A DNA stretch of 64,000 bases, taken from positions 2,108,001 through 2,172,000 of the forward strand of contig NW_021940918.1 of assembly GCF_004337985.1 (NCBI RefSeq), written 5' to 3'. This document shows positions 25,001 to 38,436 of the stretch, piece by piece. The position numbers and the translations under genes are program-made. The notes below the pieces were generated by a model. It was not told the DNA's origin, did no database searches, and saw nothing but the letters and a program-made list of their open reading frames with translations. The stretch comes from Pyricularia pennisetigena. Lineage: Eukaryota; Ascomycota; Sordariomycetes; Magnaporthales; Pyriculariaceae. Positions within the stretch are counted from its first letter, which is position 1, and each line of letters begins with the position of its first letter.

Positions 25001-28000
25001 TATTTCGCAAATATTTAAAAAAATAATAACTAATTTCCCAACCCTCGACGTTAAATATTATTATAATTTAACCGAAATATACGCTACCGATACCCCGCGA
25101 ACGGCTACTATTTTTACCCAAACGCAATTTTACGATACTTTAACCAAATTCGCCGCCCGCAAATCTGATCCCAAATCTGCGGGTACGGTTATTATTATAT
25201 TTTATTCGACATTCCTAATCCGAAAAACTAAGCAATTGGACGAAATCCATAACGCGGAAAAGGTATTTAGCCTATAATATATAAATAAAATTGTCGATTC
25301 CAATTTTTAGCAACGCCCCCCCGACGTCGACAATTTCGACGATAATTCCAACATTAAAAATAATACCCAGTAAATATTTTTTGTAACAATTATTATAATT
25401 TCGTTATATTAATATATTTGTTTAAATTAAATAATTTTATTAGGAACCGTTAACGCAGAAACGGTCGGAAGGCCGATTTTTCCACGGGCGAAAACACCAA
25501 AAATATCCGGCGTTTAATTATATATTTACTATCCGGTACCCTTTTTTAGCGTATAATTGGAAACGAAGCTTAATACCTCCGCTACCGCGAATCGATAATA
25601 TACCGCGCATTTCGCCTTATCTTTTGTATTAATCGGGGCATGGCCATTACCACGCCAATTATTAACAAAATTAAGGATATTATTGGCCTTAATACCCTGG
25701 TTTAAAATAAAACTGCAATCCTTTTCGCCCGACCTAAAAGCTTATCTTAAAAAAACATATTTACGGTCGATTATATTTGGGAAAATAATGGTTATTTCGT
25801 CGTTTCTAATATTGATAAAAATATTAAAACCTCCCTATAAAAATTCAAATCGATGGGTTGGAAATAATGGCTATTTCACCCTCGAATTTTAAATTTTATA
25901 ACTTTTACCACCACACTAAACGAAAAATCGTCAGTAATTTTTAAATATACGGGCGTATTTACGGTACGCAAAGGTATAAATACCGGGCTTATTTTACCCA
26001 ACGGTATAATTATTTATCCCCGTAAACGCATTCCGCCCCATAATATTATTATTAAGGAGCTCCAATTTGGCCACCGTTTCGAAAACGTTATAACGAATAC
26101 CGAAACAATTTTTAAAAACATTATTACCGCATTCGTGGGCGAAAATACCGACGATATTGGTCCCGTTCCATTAAAAACTCCCATTAATGCGGATATTATA
26201 ATTGGTAACCGTTAAACCTCGGTTTTTTTTAATATAGGTTTTATCCGCCTGCTGCAGTTTTTAATAATTAATTACCTTTTTTGGTTAATAATCCACGCCG
26301 AAAACGATACCCGGGATATTAATTCGGCGGAATTGGGTAAAATATTGGCGTTAAAAAAAGTGGATTTTAAAGCCAAATACCGTAACGTCCGACAAAACCT
26401 TAAAAAAAACCTATAAAAAGGAAAAACCCGTTTTAAATCGGTAATTGTGGACGTTTTAATTTAATATAGCGGCGACGGTTTTTTTAATTGGGTTTACTCG
26501 AAAATTTGCACTAATTTTAAAACGCTACCTCCGTCGGGCAGGGCTAAAATAATCCATTTTATATTAAACGAATCGCCATTTATTACCCGCGTGGTCGAAA
26601 TCTGCATGGAAAAAAAGAAAAAGGGTTAACGCGTCCTAATTATAACCCCTAATTTTTGGATTTAAACGTAAATTGGCCATATAATAACAATTATTACAAT
26701 CCCTTTCCTTCCCCACAGTTATTGTAACAATTATTACAATTTTTATATTTTTGGATTATAATAAATATTATAATAACTGTTATTTTTCCATTTTTATAAT
26801 AACTGTTACAATTTTTAATATACCTGCTAATTTTTTTAATTTTATTGCTTTTATTTTGGAAAAAACCAGCTTCGGTGTAACTATTATCCGATTAAGCCTA
26901 TCCTAAGCCGAACGCGACAAAACCGTTTCCGATTTCACCGATTCCAGCTCCAATTTTAACATTTATATCCTAAATATTAATATTTCCAACGCTGGTTTTA
27001 ATTTGCACCCCAATTGTTGCACTGGTATTATTATCCCTTTAATATGGAACGCTAATATACAATTGCAAATTTGTGGTCGTTTAATTCGGTTGGGTTAAAA
27101 TAAACCTATTATTTGGCGCATTTTCGAAATGCGAGGTACCCTTTTCGATTGGGTAAAAAATCGCATATTCCGGAAGGTTAATACCCCTTTTTCTACTATT
27201 CCGGCCGTTGCTAATATATAATAAATATTATTTAAATATATTACGCGTATACGCTTCCCCAAAACTATCCAATTTCCAATTGTTAAACAATTTCTGGCGT
27301 ATAAGGTAATGGCAATTATATTCTCCTAACCTTTCAATTGCTTCGTTTGGATAGCAAAACCCCCCCAGCATTTTAATACCTTTTATTTTAATAGGACGCG
27401 TCGCATAAACGAATTCTATTTTCGCCTGGTTTTAATGTTCGTATTAAATATTTTTAAACAGTTTAACGAACAAAATTTGGTGGAAAAAACGTCAATTTTC
27501 ATTTTAACGTTAAATCCAGTTTATATTAATTACTAATACCAGGAACAAAATAATAACCGTAATACGTTTGCTAATTACATTAATCGTACATATTTGCCTT
27601 ATTTCGATCTTACCACCATGGATTAAAAGTTTATAGTTAAATTAATAAAATGGATTAAAAACAGCGATGGATTTTACGACGAAACCGCGACCGCGCGGGT
27701 TATCGGGGCCTTAATAAAAGATTTTGGTTCTTAGGTTATTAAACGCCGGGAAACCAATAAACCGTTTAAAAAAAGCATTTTTGGTAATAATAACGCCGAT
27801 CTTTTAGCGGTCGTTATTCCGTTTTTTTTATTTATCGATTTTGGCCTTAATTACGATAAATTTATATTCGATTCGTTAAAAAAACCCTGCATACTTATTT
27901 CAAAAAAAAATAAAAAGGAGGACGATTCGGTCCTTAAATCGTTTACCGCGACCCCAGCTCGGAAAAGGAGGCGTAGCGCTAATAAACCCACTCCTAAAAA

Positions 28001-28037
28001 AACATTCAACGTTACCAAACGTTCTCGTCTCTTTTAA
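22010..28037 (+). pseudogene. SNF2-family helicase with long N-terminal extension, RIP-degraded
   Basis: The N-terminal part (about 22030-22400) encodes LELNFARLDRFTL and then three degenerate repeats with FTPAPVD at their core. The ATPase begins near 24830: motif I is seen as NEISTKKTI (a damaged GTGKT), and motif Ia as LIFVPASLISQIFKKI in the frame starting at 24978. A motif III-like segment (AHFALSFVLIGAWPLPRQ, followed by LLALIPWFK) lies near 25,600-25,690. The C-terminal helicase lobe lies at about 26,880-27,170, with AGFNLHPNCCTGIIIPLIW and a motif VI-like GRLIRLG followed by a stop where Q is expected. A basic tail (TPARKRRRSANKPTPKK) ends at a TAA at about 28037. AT-rich stretches between coding blocks look like introns. 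Such ATPases remodel protein-DNA complexes; the role here is unknown. Confidence 0.75.
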
Positions 28038-28074
28038 TCGGTTTGGGTTTTTTTGTTTTACTTTTTTTTTAGGG

Positions 28075-30279
28075 TTTGGTATTATAAAATTGGGGGTTTT
28101 ATATATATAATATTATAATAATTATTATTATTAGGATCCGGTTTAATAAATTTATTATTTGTGGTTAATAAGGTATTATAATAACGGTTATTATTAAAAT
28201 CTTTTTTGCTAGATTTATAATTGGCGGTGGATGGAGGATATAGTTTATTTGGGCAAAGAAAATAGATAGGAAACGGGTTATTTATACGGAGGATTTTGGA
28301 AAAGGTTATACCTCGCATTTTATTTTAAACCAAATTTACAATTGGTATTTATTTGTTTGTATTTACTGGTTTTGCGGACGCTGTTTTACCTCCGTTATTC
28401 GCGGGTAAAATTACCGTTATTCGTCCATTTAACTCCTTTTTATAATGGAACGATCCTCGTTTTTACCCGTTTTAGTTTACGTAATTTGCCTTTTATTATT
28501 TTGAATTTTATGCGCCTTTTTCGTCGGATTCTTCGTATATTCCGTCCAGCAAATTTCTTTTAATATTAATTATACCATTAATATTTAAACCGTTTATCCG
28601 GTTATATCCCTTTTTTGGATTTGCCCCTATTTTTTCAATATCCGCCTAAAATAATACGTTATTGGGGCGTACAATTTTTTAATTAAATACCTCCAATTTA
28701 TCGCCCATTAGTTTTTTCAAACCCAGGTATAATAAATCAAGGCCGTCGAAATCGAAATTGGGTAATACCTCGGCCTTTTCGCTTCCCCAACCATTTTGGA
28801 ATAACAAATACGCATAATGGATTATATTTTGGTTAATTAACACTATATAATATTTACTATTAATGCGTGTACGGGCGATATTTTCCAATATTTTGCGCAC
28901 TGTAATTGCGATTGGCCCCATCGTTGCACAATTTAGGAATGTTTTTCGCAAATCGTGCGTGGAATTGCGGTTATTTTTAATATTTATGGCGAAACCCCTA
29001 TTAATATATTTAATTATTAGGTTTACCGGTTTAAATCCATTCCCGGCCGTGGTATATTTTACGAACGCTAATTTTAAAATCCCGGTGCGCAGCGGTTAAT
29101 TTATAACCTTTGGTCGTAATAACCAGGTTAAATATAATATTTTAAGGCCATAGTTTTTTGTTTTACAACCGTAAAAAAATAGGACCAATTGCGGCACTAT
29201 AATTTCCAATACGCCGTAATTTTTTTAGTGGAACGCGCTTATTATTATCCATAAAAAATTAATTATTTGCAAATAACGGCGTTGCGTATGGAAAGCGATA
29301 TTAATTTTGGGTTTTATATCCCATAATCCAATACCTATTAAACCGTTAATATAACCAGCGAATATATTATCGTAAATACGGTTTACCACGGAAATATATA
29401 TATTATATGGTATATCGGTAAAAACCTTTTCCAGGGCGTTTTTAAAAATTTAATCCTTATCCAATAATCCGTTTTGGATTAAAACAGCAATTATAATGCA
29501 CAAAATGCGGGACCGGAATACATTTTATAAAAGCCGTAAAACGTGGTAAAACTCTTTTTTATTTTTTTAAAATTGGTTATATTTCCCCAACCCTATTATA
29601 TTTATAAATATAATGGGGGCGTAATATTACCATAATTGGTTAATAAAATTAAATTCGATATGGAAAAACGCTGGTACGGGTAATATCCATTATTTTTTGT
29701 TAAAGGGTTAAAATAATTCGATATAAGTTCCCTAAATAGCACGGATATATAACGTTGTTTTTTAATCCCCATAAACGAGGAGCAGGACGGAAAAATAATC
29801 GAAATGGTCGGGTAATAGGTTTAAAAAACGTTTAAAAAGGATTTTGTGGATTTGGATAACTCCTGCGTATTCCCCTTCGTTTTCGGTAATAGCGGGGGTT
29901 TGGATAAGGTAGGAGGTTGGTATAATTCGTGCGAAAATAGGGTATTATGGGATTGCTCCAGGCGTATATGGGCGGTTGGGGAATAAAAAGCCACAAATTT
30001 GGTGCATTATATAATATTTGGCGTTTTCGTAATAGGTGTCCGGATATTATAAAAAGGCGGGCGTTTGCAACCATTTTTGGCGGAAAAATACGGTGGCGTG
30101 CCACTGGGATTACGTATATCGTTCAAATCCTGGCGTTAATATAAAGAGATACGATGTTAAATTTTGCATTCGGTTACGTTTTCCATATCCAAAATCCTGT
30201 ACCTTGTCCAAAAAATTGAAATTGTTATATACGAAAAATAATATTGGGTTACGAACGATCCTTTTTAAATTTATCTATA

Positions 30280-30315
<36 letters not shown>

Positions 30316-31396
30316 AAAAATTATTATTGCTGTTCGCGGTAAAAGTTAAATATAAATATGGATATTGCTAATAACGTATTCGGGCAACGGCGACAAATTG
30401 TTGGATTTACCGTTTAATAATTTTATAAAATAAACATATTCCAAACCCGGATAATATATTTACAATACGTCGTAAAATTCCATTATTTATAAAATATAAT
30501 ACGAATGCGCGTAGCAAATAATTGTTTTTTTGGGCGGAATATCCGTGGGTTAAAATCGCCAATATTAATATAACGCGTTAATTTTTTAACGTTAAAGGGT
30601 TTATGGTTTTTAAAAAAGTATTTGGTTCCAAATATACCACGTTCGAAATTTATAACGATAAATAAAACGGGCGGTGGCCCCGGGAATGTAATAATAGTAA
30701 AAATATAAATTTGTATAATATTGGCGTTTTAAACGGGATTTCCTGCGTGGACGTGTCGAATATTTGTTTAAATTAATTTATATCGCTTACGTTTTTGGCG
30801 GAACAATCCTTTATTCCCGAAAATTGGAAATCTGTAGGTTTAAACCGGTTAAAAAAGCGTAAATATTATATTAATTGCTGCAATTCCCTGCGTAAAAAAT
30901 CGGTTTTAATGGGCGCAGGAAATTTATTATTAAAACGGTATTCGACCCCATTAACGCGTAAACGTTTTCGGATTTAAAAATTTCGTAATGTTTTTTTAAA
31001 AAAAAATATTCGCGATAGGGTAGGTCGGGTAATTTCGTAAAAATTTACCGCTATTACCCAAACGTGGATAAATTGCGTAAAATTAGTGCGTCGGTAACGG
31101 TTACGCCAAAATTTGGTAATATCGCGAATAAATTTGGTTTCGGGGTTTATTTCCGTTTCGGATTCGGATTCCCTCGGTAATTGCTTTTAATTAACTAAAA
31201 AGGGCCTAAATTCCCATTTATTTTCGAATATATAATTGGGCGATAATAATTGGGATAGCGATAAAAACGAAAGTAATTGCGATATCGATAAAAGTAATAG
31301 GGTTAAATCGGACGTAGGGTATTGGGTTGCAGGTTACGCGGATGGGAATACTTTTTCGGGTATATTTATTAATATTATTGGAAATGTGTTTTCCAT
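28075..31396 (-). pseudogene. DUF6589-type protein gene, RIP-degraded
   Basis: The minus strand encodes a long broken frame resembling fungal proteins annotated as DUF6589, often found in repetitive DNA. Recognisable order: GILRRIVNILSGFGICLFY, then a central block with IKPKINIAFHTQRRYLQI and NYGLKILYLTWLLRPKV, then NSTHDLRKTFLNCATMGPI (near 28,900-28,970) and an acidic C-terminus. The frames at 28951-28679 and 28318-28082 are in phase. The ORF start at about 31396 is a guess. It converges on the SNF2 gene, the two ends being about 40 bases apart. The family's biochemical role is not established; an RNase H-like or transposase-like function is inference only. Confidence 0.68.
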
Positions 31397-31710
31397 TATT
31401 GGATTCGGGTTTTATTTGGTTTAATGGTATATCGAATAAAGGTTAATATGCGTAAATATATGGTATGGTAGTAAAAATTTTTTATTTTTTTGTGTATCGG
31501 GGGGAATGGTGGTTGGCGATATCGCAGTATTGGGTGTTTTGTTAATGGTACCGCTATAAACGGCGAAATGCGATAAATTGTCCTCAAATTAGAACGAGCG
31601 CGATTTTTTCGACCAATTACATTGGTCGAAAAGCCATGTGGCTGAAAGGTATATGGAGCGCTCGGTCCCCATTGCGAAGCAGGGGGGTCTAGTCTGAGCA
31701 CTGAGACTAG

Positions 31711-31905
31711 TATTTTTGGCCTTTTTGCGACCGACACTCCCTTATTATTCCACAACTACGCAAAATATCGAAAAAAGAAAATATCGTTGAAAATAGGAAT
31801 TGTTAGGCCTTTTTTATAAATCCAAAACTTTTTGCACCCGGTACGCCAATTAAAAGTTGGATATAGCCCGCCCTTAATCCGTTTATAGCGGTACTGTTTT
31901 TTTGA
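31711..31905 (+). repeat. Copy of the 180-base dispersed repeat
   Basis: This is a direct repeat of 18082-18252, opening TATTTTTGGCCTTTTTGCGA and ending CCGTTTATAGCGGTA. It is preceded at 31,671-31,710 by less RIP-affected sequence with a hairpin (CTAGTCT ... AGACTAG). Confidence 0.85.
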
Positions 31906-33177
31906 TTTTTTTTTCGATTTTCGATTTTTTTTAATATTATTTTTAATTTTTGACCAAATTTTATATTTTTTGCACGTGGAGGGTCGTATATATATATATA
32001 TATCGTTATACTAAATTTTGGTGCATATATTAAATTATATAAGCAGTTAAATAGGCGGATAGGCAAAGTATATATTTTTTTGTATATAATTTACAATCGA
32101 AATTCGTTTATATTTTTACCAATTTTAACGATAATAAAACCAAAACTTTAGAAATTCGATTACGTATATAAACAAACGTCCAAATCCAATCGTATTTACA
32201 ATATCGGTTTTAAGAACTGTTTAATAAAAACAAATGGTAAATGTGTATTTTATAAATCTTTTTGCTTTATTTAATTAATTTTATATTATTTTTGTTTTGC
32301 AGCAGAATTTTGTGGTTTTTCCACGTGGGGGGTGGCATATATATATTTAATATAATATTACATTTTCGTACGTATACCTAATTATATAAACCTTTAAATA
32401 TGCGGATAAATAAGGTATATCCAATTTTATATATATTTTACCATCGAAATGCTTTTACATTTTTACCAATTCTAACATTAATAAAACCAGAATTTGAAAA
32501 AGTGGATTATATATATAAATAAACATTAACGTAAAACCCGATTTGCAATACCGGCCCTTTTTATGTTTTTATATGAAAAAATGCTAAATTTGTGTTTTTT
32601 TTGTATTTTTTGCTTTATTTAATTGAATAAAATTTATAAAAAAAGAATTTATATAGAGTTTATTAGCAAACTGATTAAAGAGAATATAAAGTGAAAATAT
32701 TTTCATTTTACCAATATTTGCGTAAATTATTTAATTTTTTAACAAATTGTTAATTTATATAAAAATATTAATAAAATTTCTGTTTCAATCGATAATTGCA
32801 TGCACTTTGCAATATTAGGTTTACTAAGGTATAAAGGCTGTGACTAAATTAAAATAATTATTATATATTATTATTTAAAACAAGAATTAAATATAATAAA
32901 AAATTACAAATTTTATTTAATATTTTAATATTTTTCCAAATACAGTAGCTATAAAGACGCGGCCGGTATGCAAATACTTAGCAAACTCCAATAAATTTAA
33001 CGCAAATTACTATATATTTATATAACTTTTATTTATTTTTTTATACGAATATTTAATTGCATATTATGGGTATACTATTTTCTTTTACCATTATAATGCG
33101 AATATATTGCATTTACTCGCTACAAACGGCAAAATACCACAAATTATCCTTATATTAATAAAATAATTATAAGCGAT
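31906..33177. repeat. AT-rich region with two imperfect 348-base direct repeats
   Basis: No gene is seen. Two segments starting near a CACGTGG motif (31,973 and 32,322) align loosely over roughly 300 bases. Shared blocks include ACCAATTYTAACRWTAATAA and a CTTTATTTAATT stretch. Simple TA repeats lie near 31,988-32,003. These could be parts of the element in region 2. Confidence 0.55.
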
Positions 33178-33320
33178 ATCGTAATATTAAATATATTATT
33201 AAAAATACCGTTATAAACGGCGAAATGCGACAAATTATCGTTGGTGGTACCGCTATGAACGGCGAAATGCGACAAAATGTCCTCAGACTAGAACGAGCGC
33301 GATCTTTTCGGCCAATGTAA
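33178..33320 (-). repeat. Tandem copies of the CCGTTTATAGCGGTA motif, inverted
   Basis: Two or more units of about 45-55 bases containing taccg(c/t)tat(a/g)aacggcgaaatgcgac lie directly before the copia LTR. They are the reverse complement of the motif at 18,042-18,081 and match 31,553-31,610, including AGAACGAGCGCGAT. Confidence 0.8.
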
Positions 33321-33976
33321 TGTGAGGAGGTTACGAGATAGAATAAGCTTAATCTTGAACGCGGGGAAAAGTGGATCACGTATAAGGCTGATGGAACGTT
33401 AAAATGGCAGATAACCGTCTGCTAGCGGGTAATAAAGATAATATATTGTTGCACAATCGATTCGTTAAATCGTTAAATCGATGAAAATTATAAAGGTGAT
33501 AAATCTAAGGCTAAGTTGTGAATTACGTGTTCGAATCCGTAGGTGCAGATCTTCGATCCGGATGTCCGGAATGCGGGGTCACGTCACATGATTTGGCCTT
33601 ATTTATGTGATTGACCTGCCGACCTATTGAGCCTAACGGCCCATTAAGCCTAACGGCCTATTGTGCTTATATATGCACAGAAAATCTGCGACCACAACGG
33701 GATTCGAACCCACGCATTTCAACGTATATATGATATAGATTATGGTACGTGCATTATACCATTAAGTTAGATTAAATATGACGTATTTGTTTTGTTGTTG
33801 AAACTATGAACAAAGACGTAATATATAAAGCTTTGTGTGTATGAACGCGTATACGTTTTATTTGTTATTTATTTATTTATTCGATGCAGGGTGACTAATA
33901 AAATTAGCCCGTGCTAGCCGTTATAAAATAATGCAGGGTAGCTAATATAATTGGCCCTGCGCTAACCATGTTCACA
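33321..33976 (-). repeat. Copia LTR (3' LTR of element 1)
   Basis: On its own strand it begins TGTGAACATGG and ends CCTCCTCACA. It contains the tRNA-like module described separately and a short internal hairpin (GCAGATAACCGTCTGC). This copy has fewer transitions than the partner LTR at 38819-39474. Confidence 0.95.
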
Positions 33977-34039
33977 TACCCCCGTAATTTATTTATTATA
34001 TAAAATAATAAACAAATTAGCGAGTGGATACGTTTTATT

Positions 34040-37000
34040 TTATTTATTTTTATTGTTATCCTCTGCACCGTTATTAACATTTGCATAGGATAATAGATCC
34101 TTATGCAAAGGTTCGGGTACTGATTTCGTTAAAAAATCAACTATATTTAATTTAATTGGTATATATTTCAACTTAACTAAATTATTATTTATAGCTTCGC
34201 GGCTAAAATGATATATTATATCGATATGTTTAGATCTTTTATGAAATTCCGGGTTTTCCGCGAGTTTTATGGTAGACGTATTATCCATTAAAATTAAAGG
34301 GGTTTTAATGTTAAAGCCCAACTTTAAATTATTATTTATATAATTTAGCATATTATTTAAATATATAGATTATTTAACGGCGTCCCGTAAAACCATATAC
34401 TAAGCTTCAGTCGACGATAAAGCTACCGTTTTCTAAAGTTGAAAAGTCCAAATTATTATATTGTTATCGTTATTTATGTTATAATTGTTGGACAGGATAA
34501 AAATATATCCAGTAGTGGAACGTATTTAATTTAAGTCGTTAACCCAATAAAAGTATGTATATCTTTTAATAAATAATATATTATCGTTATTTTGGCTTTT
34601 ATCCTGCAGGTTTATATTATTTATATTATTTATATTATTTATTAATTTTTCGTTAACGTTATTTTTATTGGATCCGTTATTATTAACGTTATGTTGGGAT
34701 ATATTATTAACGTTATATTATAGGCCAAAAGTGGGATTTTTTAGCAGATATTTAAAAACATTTTCAAGAATCTTGAAATGTTCAGCCCCAGGATTAGCCA
34801 TAAACCTGGCGGTTAGGCACGTGCAATATGTTATATTTGGGCGGTTTTTTATTGCTAAATATAGTAATGAGCCTATTTTTTGTTGGAAATTTTTGATTTC
34901 CTCTTTTGTAGTTTTATGTTTATTTATATCGAATTTTAAACCTGGTACCCCCGGAATGGTAAAAGGTTTTTCGTTATTTATAATATTAAATTTATTCAAT
35001 ATTTTATTGGTATAATTTTCCTGGTTAATAAAAGCGGTTTTATTGTTTTTGTTTATAATTATCCTGTTACCCAAAAAATTGGATACAGGTCCCATACATT
35101 TTATTTTTATATATTTGGATAATTTTTTATAAATAATATCCAACAACGATAAATTAGCATTAAATGCCAAAATATCGTCGACGTGGCAAACCATAATAAT
35201 GCTAAAAAATTGGCTATTATTATTTTGGTTTATATATACGCCTTCGTCGTATGGGAAAACAGTAAAACCTAATTTTATCAGCGTTTTGGTAAGGTATTTA
35301 TACCAAAGTCTAGGCGCTTGTTTTAAACTATACAGGGTTTTATTTAATTTACCCACTTTATTTATATATTTTTTATTTGTATATAGCCCTGTAGGTAATT
35401 TTATATATATTTCGGTATCGATATTTGCGTGTAAAAACGCGTTTTTAACGTTATATTGAATGACGTACCACTTTTTATATAATGCTAGCATTATAAATAT
35501 ATGCCAGGTTTTTGTTTTACAAGTTGTAGAAAAGGTATTAAGGTAATTAACAGCCATAATTTGGTGGAATCCCTGTACTACCCATCTGGTTTTATAACGA
35601 TACCGTTTATTAATATCCGTAATAAAACGAATATTATTTATATTGTTTAAGGGTTTTTTCTTAAAAACCCAGCGCCCAGTTATAGCTATTTTATTTGGAG
35701 GTAAATCCGTTATAGTAAAGGTATTGGATTCTGTTAAGCTATTATTTTCGTCTTTGCAAACCTGCAGCCAATTTTCCCAATCTTGGCTTTCCATGGCTTG
35801 TTTATAGGTATTCGGTTCTATTAACGAATTTGTTATTAATACGTAATTATCTTCGTTAAAATTAAATTTTAACGATTTATTTATATCACGTATCGTAAAT
35901 AAAACATCATTATATATTTTATATTCTGCAAAATTTATTGGGGGTTTATTTCTTATGTTTATTTTTATAGACGAATTGTTAGCTGCTTGGGGATTATTGT
36001 TATTGATAACAACGTTGTTTTTATCAGCATTATTAACGTTATTCGCGTTATTAACGTTATTAATGTTATTTTTATCAACGTTATTATCTTTATTTATATT
36101 TGTATTATTTACTGGATTTACCTCGAAATCTGGTAAAAAGAATTCGACCTCGTTTATGTTATTATTATTTATAATGGTATTTTCGTTGTTTATATGTGGA
36201 TAAAATTTATCCGTTATAAAGGTAATATCTCTGACCAGGAGACATTTCCTCTTGTATGGGTCCCATATCTTATATATTTTTATATTAGGTGTAAAACCTA
36301 CTAAAATACCAATTTTATTTCGAGGTTCAAGCTTCTCTTTATCATGGTTATCGTTATAGTAAATAATACATCCCCAAAGTTATATATAGTTATTTACGTG
36401 AATTGCATTATTATTTATATTATTTTCACTTATATTGTGAAATATATTGGCTGGCGTTTGTATATTTAAAGCCGTATGTGGGGTGTTGTTATATAGGTAT
36501 ACAGCGGCTAATAAAGCCTCACCCCATAAATAGTTAGGCGCTTTGCTATTAAATAGCATAGCCCTGACCTTATTAAATAGGGTTAAATTTATACGTTCTA
36601 TTAACCCATTTGGCTCTTTTGTATATGCAGGCGTAAAATGGTGTATAATACCGTTATTTTATAACGCAATTTTAAATTGGTTATTTATATATTCGCCTCC
36701 ATTATCGGTAAAGAATTTTTTTATTGTTCTTTTACCATTTATATTAACGGTATTATTATCCATTTGTTTTTTATATATATTGAATGCCTCTAGGGCATCA
36801 GCCTTTGTTTTTAACAATGCAATACGTAAATAACGTGACTTTTTATCCAAAAACGTTATGTAATATTTATAATAATTATACGTGGGTGGATTTATGGGTC
36901 CACCTAAATCGGAATAGATTTTGTCTAATATATTATAATTTATAATATTTGCAGAAATCCTGTTTATTTTCCGATTGGATTTTGCAGTTAAGCAAATCTC

Positions 37001-38436
37001 ACACGTATATTTATTATAATTATATATATCGTTTTTGGATATTTTTATTTTATTTATTTTTATTAACTGCAATAGGGGTGTTAACCCTATATGCCCATAT
37101 TTAAAGTGTAATTTATATATTGCATTGGAAAAAATATCGTTATTATTCGACTTTTTTCCGCATGTAATATACAATTATTTTCCACAATCTGGGTAGGTAG
37201 GATATATAGCCCATTATTTTTATAACCTTCTGTTATTTTATATTTATATTCTTTATGTATTACTATTACTTTATTATTTATAAAGGTTATAATATAGTTA
37301 TGTAGTTGTGCAATAGAAAATATATTAAACCCAAATTCTGGTATATAGTACACGTTATTTATGGTTTCTGTTATACCTGTTTTATTGAATTTGACTTTTA
37401 TAGTTCCCATTTTATTTATATTTAAGTGGGAAGCATTACCCCATTTAACAGTCGTATTTATATCTTTAACGTCTGTTAAATATTGTATATTGCAACATGT
37501 ATGAATTGTTGCTGCACTGTTTATATTAAAATTGGAGGACTTTATAGTAGAGTGCAATACAATATGTGGATTAAAGTCAGAATAAATTAAATTTGGAACA
37601 AACGTTGTAAAACAGTAATGTCCCAAATTCAAATAATTAGCTTTATTCCCGTTATTGGGGTAATTATTATTATAATTATAATTATAATTACAAATATAAT
37701 TATAATTATAATTATTAATGGGTAAAAAATTTACATTATTATTAACCTTATTAAAGGTAAAAAATTTATTTAACGATACGGTATAATGTTTATTAATATT
37801 ATCCTCACCACGACATTGATTTGAAATATTGGCAAATAGTACATTTACCGTATATTTATTTGAATTATGCCGTAGCTTTTGAATAATATTCTGTGTAAAA
37901 GAGGTCCAATTTTGATTTAAAATATTTAATACCCAGGTTATAATAACCTTATTTTGAGTAATTAAACCTTTAAATTTCAAAACTGAATATAACTTTTTTA
38001 TTTTATTTAAATAAACCTCGATATTAATAAACGATTTTGGTATAACCGAATAAAACTCCTTTAATAAAAGGAAATCCGAAGTATAGCTTTCAGGATTATA
38101 TATATTTTTTAATTTATTCCAGGCTTCGTACGCAGAAATGCATTTTTTTATATATAAAAGAGGTTTATTATCGCACAGTGATTTTATAAAGGCTAAAGCC
38201 AGCGTATCTTTGTTTATGTAATCCAAAGGTTTAAGGGTATTACTACCACTTTGGATACCATTGGGGATACCAATGGGTTCCATATTATTATTAACATCGA
38301 AGCTAATAATAACTCCCTCCTTTTGCTCCAGGGTATATGCGAGTCCCTTTACTTCCAAGGCCGCTTAAGCACGAATAGCCCAGATAACGTAATTCTCGGT
38401 GCCTTTTAGGCTTACCATTGTATCGACGGTAGCCAT
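34040..38436 (-). pseudogene. Copia gag-pol polyprotein, element 1
   Basis: The frame runs from ATG at 38436 and carries the standard copia order. It opens with a gag-like start, then an aspartic protease region (SAATIHTCCNIQYLTD). The integrase zinc motif H-x4-H ... C-x2-C (HFKYGHIG, CEICLTAKSNRK) is followed by the integrase core with SDLGGP, FFTDNGGEYINN and NGLIERIN. An Asn-rich linker (NNVNNANNVNNADKNN) precedes reverse transcriptase with CHVDDILAFNA (the copia VDD site) and RNase H. Damage is modest: a TAA at codon 27 shared with element 2, a few other TAA/TAG stops, and a one-base frameshift near 37,150 in an A run. About 1,450 residues would be usual. It is not expected to be functional. 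Confidence 0.9.

Larger units (their letters stand above)
18042..31592. mobile_element. Putative large multi-gene element (RecQ + SNF2 + DUF6589)
   Basis: The three decayed genes lie between two inverted copies of a roughly 40-base motif. At 18042-18081 it reads outward-in as TGAGGACAATTTGTCG ... CGCCGTTTATAGCGGTA, and its reverse complement is at 31553-31592. Sequences diverge directly inside the motif, as expected of short terminal or subterminal inverted repeats. No target-site duplication could be found, so the true ends are uncertain. Related copies outside (17870, 33,218-33,290, 63,745) show that the motif is dispersed and may mark other ends. All genes are RIP-damaged, meaning the block was once repeated in the genome. 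Confidence 0.45.

Noticed and set aside
18697..30500. Starship captain (DUF3435 tyrosine recombinase) in region 2
   Set aside because: I looked for one because of the large multi-gene layout. The minus-strand gene fits DUF6589 better and I saw no tyrosine recombinase motifs.
35955..36203. Leu-rich frames antisense to copia pol (also 52355-52600)
   Set aside because: They are the reverse of the Asn-rich linker codons of the copia polyprotein.
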